NCBI RefSeq assembly: GCF_030253575.1
Contig: NC_080562.1
Location: 33,042,352-33,106,351 of the forward strand
Direction of reading: 5' to 3'
Source of the DNA: Rhododendron vialii
Lineage: Eukaryota > Streptophyta > Magnoliopsida > Ericales > Ericaceae
Length of the DNA stretch: 64,000 bases
The position numbers were made by a program, and so were the translations under genes. Numbering within the stretch: position 1 is the stretch's first letter; each line of letters opens with the position of its first letter. The notes below the pieces were generated by a model that did no database searches, was not told the DNA's origin, and saw only the letters and a program-made list of their open reading frames with translations. Below are positions 62,577 to 64,000 of this stretch, one piece after another.

Positions 62577-64000
62577 TCCTAAAATAAGGGCAAAGAAGCC
62601 CAGCTAGATTTTCGTAACATGGCTACTGAAAGGAAAGTATTTCTATTTAGTCTTGAGGGAAGAATTATTTAGTACCCTTGGCCTGGTTCTTTCCTACCAC
62701 ACATTAGTACGGGATCCAAGATAGTATTGACTTCATATGTGTTGAAGAATGTATGGGGTGTGGTGGTGTCCAGAAGCACTGAATAATATCTATCTCGAAT
62801 CGAGATTGCTTGATTGATCATAAAGTGAGAAATCTATTCAAAGTCACAAAAATGGAATTATGTTTATTGGAAAGCTTAGGCTGAATGTAAAATGGCCCGA
62901 AGACATCTTCCTCTTTTTTTTCGACTGTGATCCACTAACCACTACCCAATTATTTACCTTTTTTTTTAATCTTTTCAGTGCTGTGTGACATAGAACACAT
63001 AAAAGCCAAAGGAAAGAGCCAATTAGCACCAACTCCAGACAAGAAAATAAAAGCAGGATAGACTATGGGAGCAATGCATCAAATGGTCCAATTTTGGGTC
63101 CATAAAAAATAATGCACTGAAGAAAACCAAACCAGATTTGTAAAAGCATACAAAAGAAAAGTCTAGGTAGGCTGAATTGTGATCTAATTAACCACTACCC
63201 AGTTATATTATATACCTTTTCTTTTTCTTTTTACTTGAAAGTTGTGGCGAACTTACCTCTACCAAATCATTTACATTTTCTTAATTTTTTAATGTTGTGA
63301 GACGGTATTTTTCGTCAGTCGTGATATATATATAAAATAGTCTGCATGAAAGCCGAAAGAGACGATTAATCCAAACAATAACTTAATGCAGATCAATATA
63401 TCAATGCATCAAAATGGTGGTGGCGGGCTCTCCACACAAGTGTTTGTGTCATTGTGTGGAGACCATCACACTTGTGTCTATGAAATAAAAAATACGGTGT
63501 CAAAATACGGTATCAGTAGCATTGTTCTTTTGTAAATGCATATAAAGCAATGGGCTTTATGCTTGAAATGAAATCTTGTGGGCTCCCCGACCGGCGCGCT
63601 TGAGAGTCGTCATCCGGATTTTTGAGATGGATGATTCGAGAAACCGAGGGTTTGATTTGTAAAGAAGGCTTTTGGCCTCGCGAAAACGTTGAGATTTTGG
63701 ATTCAGGAGCCAAGTTACGAATGAATAAGGTTTTGTTGAAAAAACATCCCATTCGCTTGGTAAAAACCGGTCTCTACCTAACATTTTCAAAGGGGAAATT
63801 TTTTGAATATAATTTGGAAGACTAAACTCTTAGAAAACAAATAAGGGAGATGGATATGGGATTGAATATATCGCTTTGGCGTGCCCATGGTGCTCATTGT
63901 ACAGTAGATGGCAAATGAATGATATGCAAAAATGAAATGACAATACAACAACAGTCTGCCTCATTCACAAACAACACTGCCCGGTGTAACAAGATACCTC
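62577..64000. other. Gene-free DNA to window edge
   Basis: Contains a small perfect hairpin CTCCACACAA/TTGTGTGGAG near 63428-63459. A 67-codon frame near 63622 has no recognised family. No gene can be supported. Confidence 0.4.

Overview
The window is nuclear DNA from a flowering plant, most likely a eudicot. The evidence is intron-split plant genes with GT-AG borders, a nuclear-encoded plastid ribosomal protein, a plant glutamate receptor-like channel, a CC-NB-LRR resistance-gene relic, and AT-rich intergenic DNA full of MITEs, SINEs and LTR elements. The species cannot be fixed from the sequence. All exon models below were joined by hand from reading frame, splice borders and family resemblance; no alignment was run.

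Layout. 1-8.7 kb: a TMEM97/sigma-2-receptor-like gene (minus, two exons, 3-kb intron carrying a poly(A) retroposon). It is followed by MITEs and by a duplicated segment (1-655 and 7720-8710) whose second copy holds a TRIM element. 9.4-11.9 kb: a seven-exon Spg1/SGP1-type small GTPase (minus) with a SINE in an intron. 12-16.3 kb: gene-free, with a textbook Stowaway MITE, a SINE and a hairpin repeat. 16.3-21.4 kb: a complete six-exon GLR3.4-like glutamate receptor gene (minus, 936 aa). 22-36.3 kb: about 14 kb without a recognisable gene, packed with PIF/Harbinger, Stowaway, hAT and foldback MITEs, a second TRIM, a hAT transposase relic, a palindrome array and a local duplication whose two copies act as empty and filled sites for two MITEs. 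36.3-39.8 kb: plastid ribosomal protein L6 (plus, three exons). 43.5-50.9 kb: an HMG-box (HMGB) gene (minus) split by a very young intact Copia retrotransposon (44443-50212) and apparently lacking one HMG-box exon. 51-56.3 kb: MITE, retroposon and repeat DNA. 56.4-58.4 kb: a frameshifted, truncated CC-NB-LRR pseudogene (minus). 58.5-64 kb: repeats and unassigned AT-rich DNA.

The genes do not form a pathway; they are independent loci in a TE-rich stretch. I found no gene cluster or defence system of a new kind. The most interesting signals are the broken HMGB locus with its nearly identical-LTR Copia insertion, the self-dating empty and filled MITE sites, a tandem array of long palindromes inside a composite PIF/Harbinger-like element, and MITE families with different termini that share the same internal sequence.
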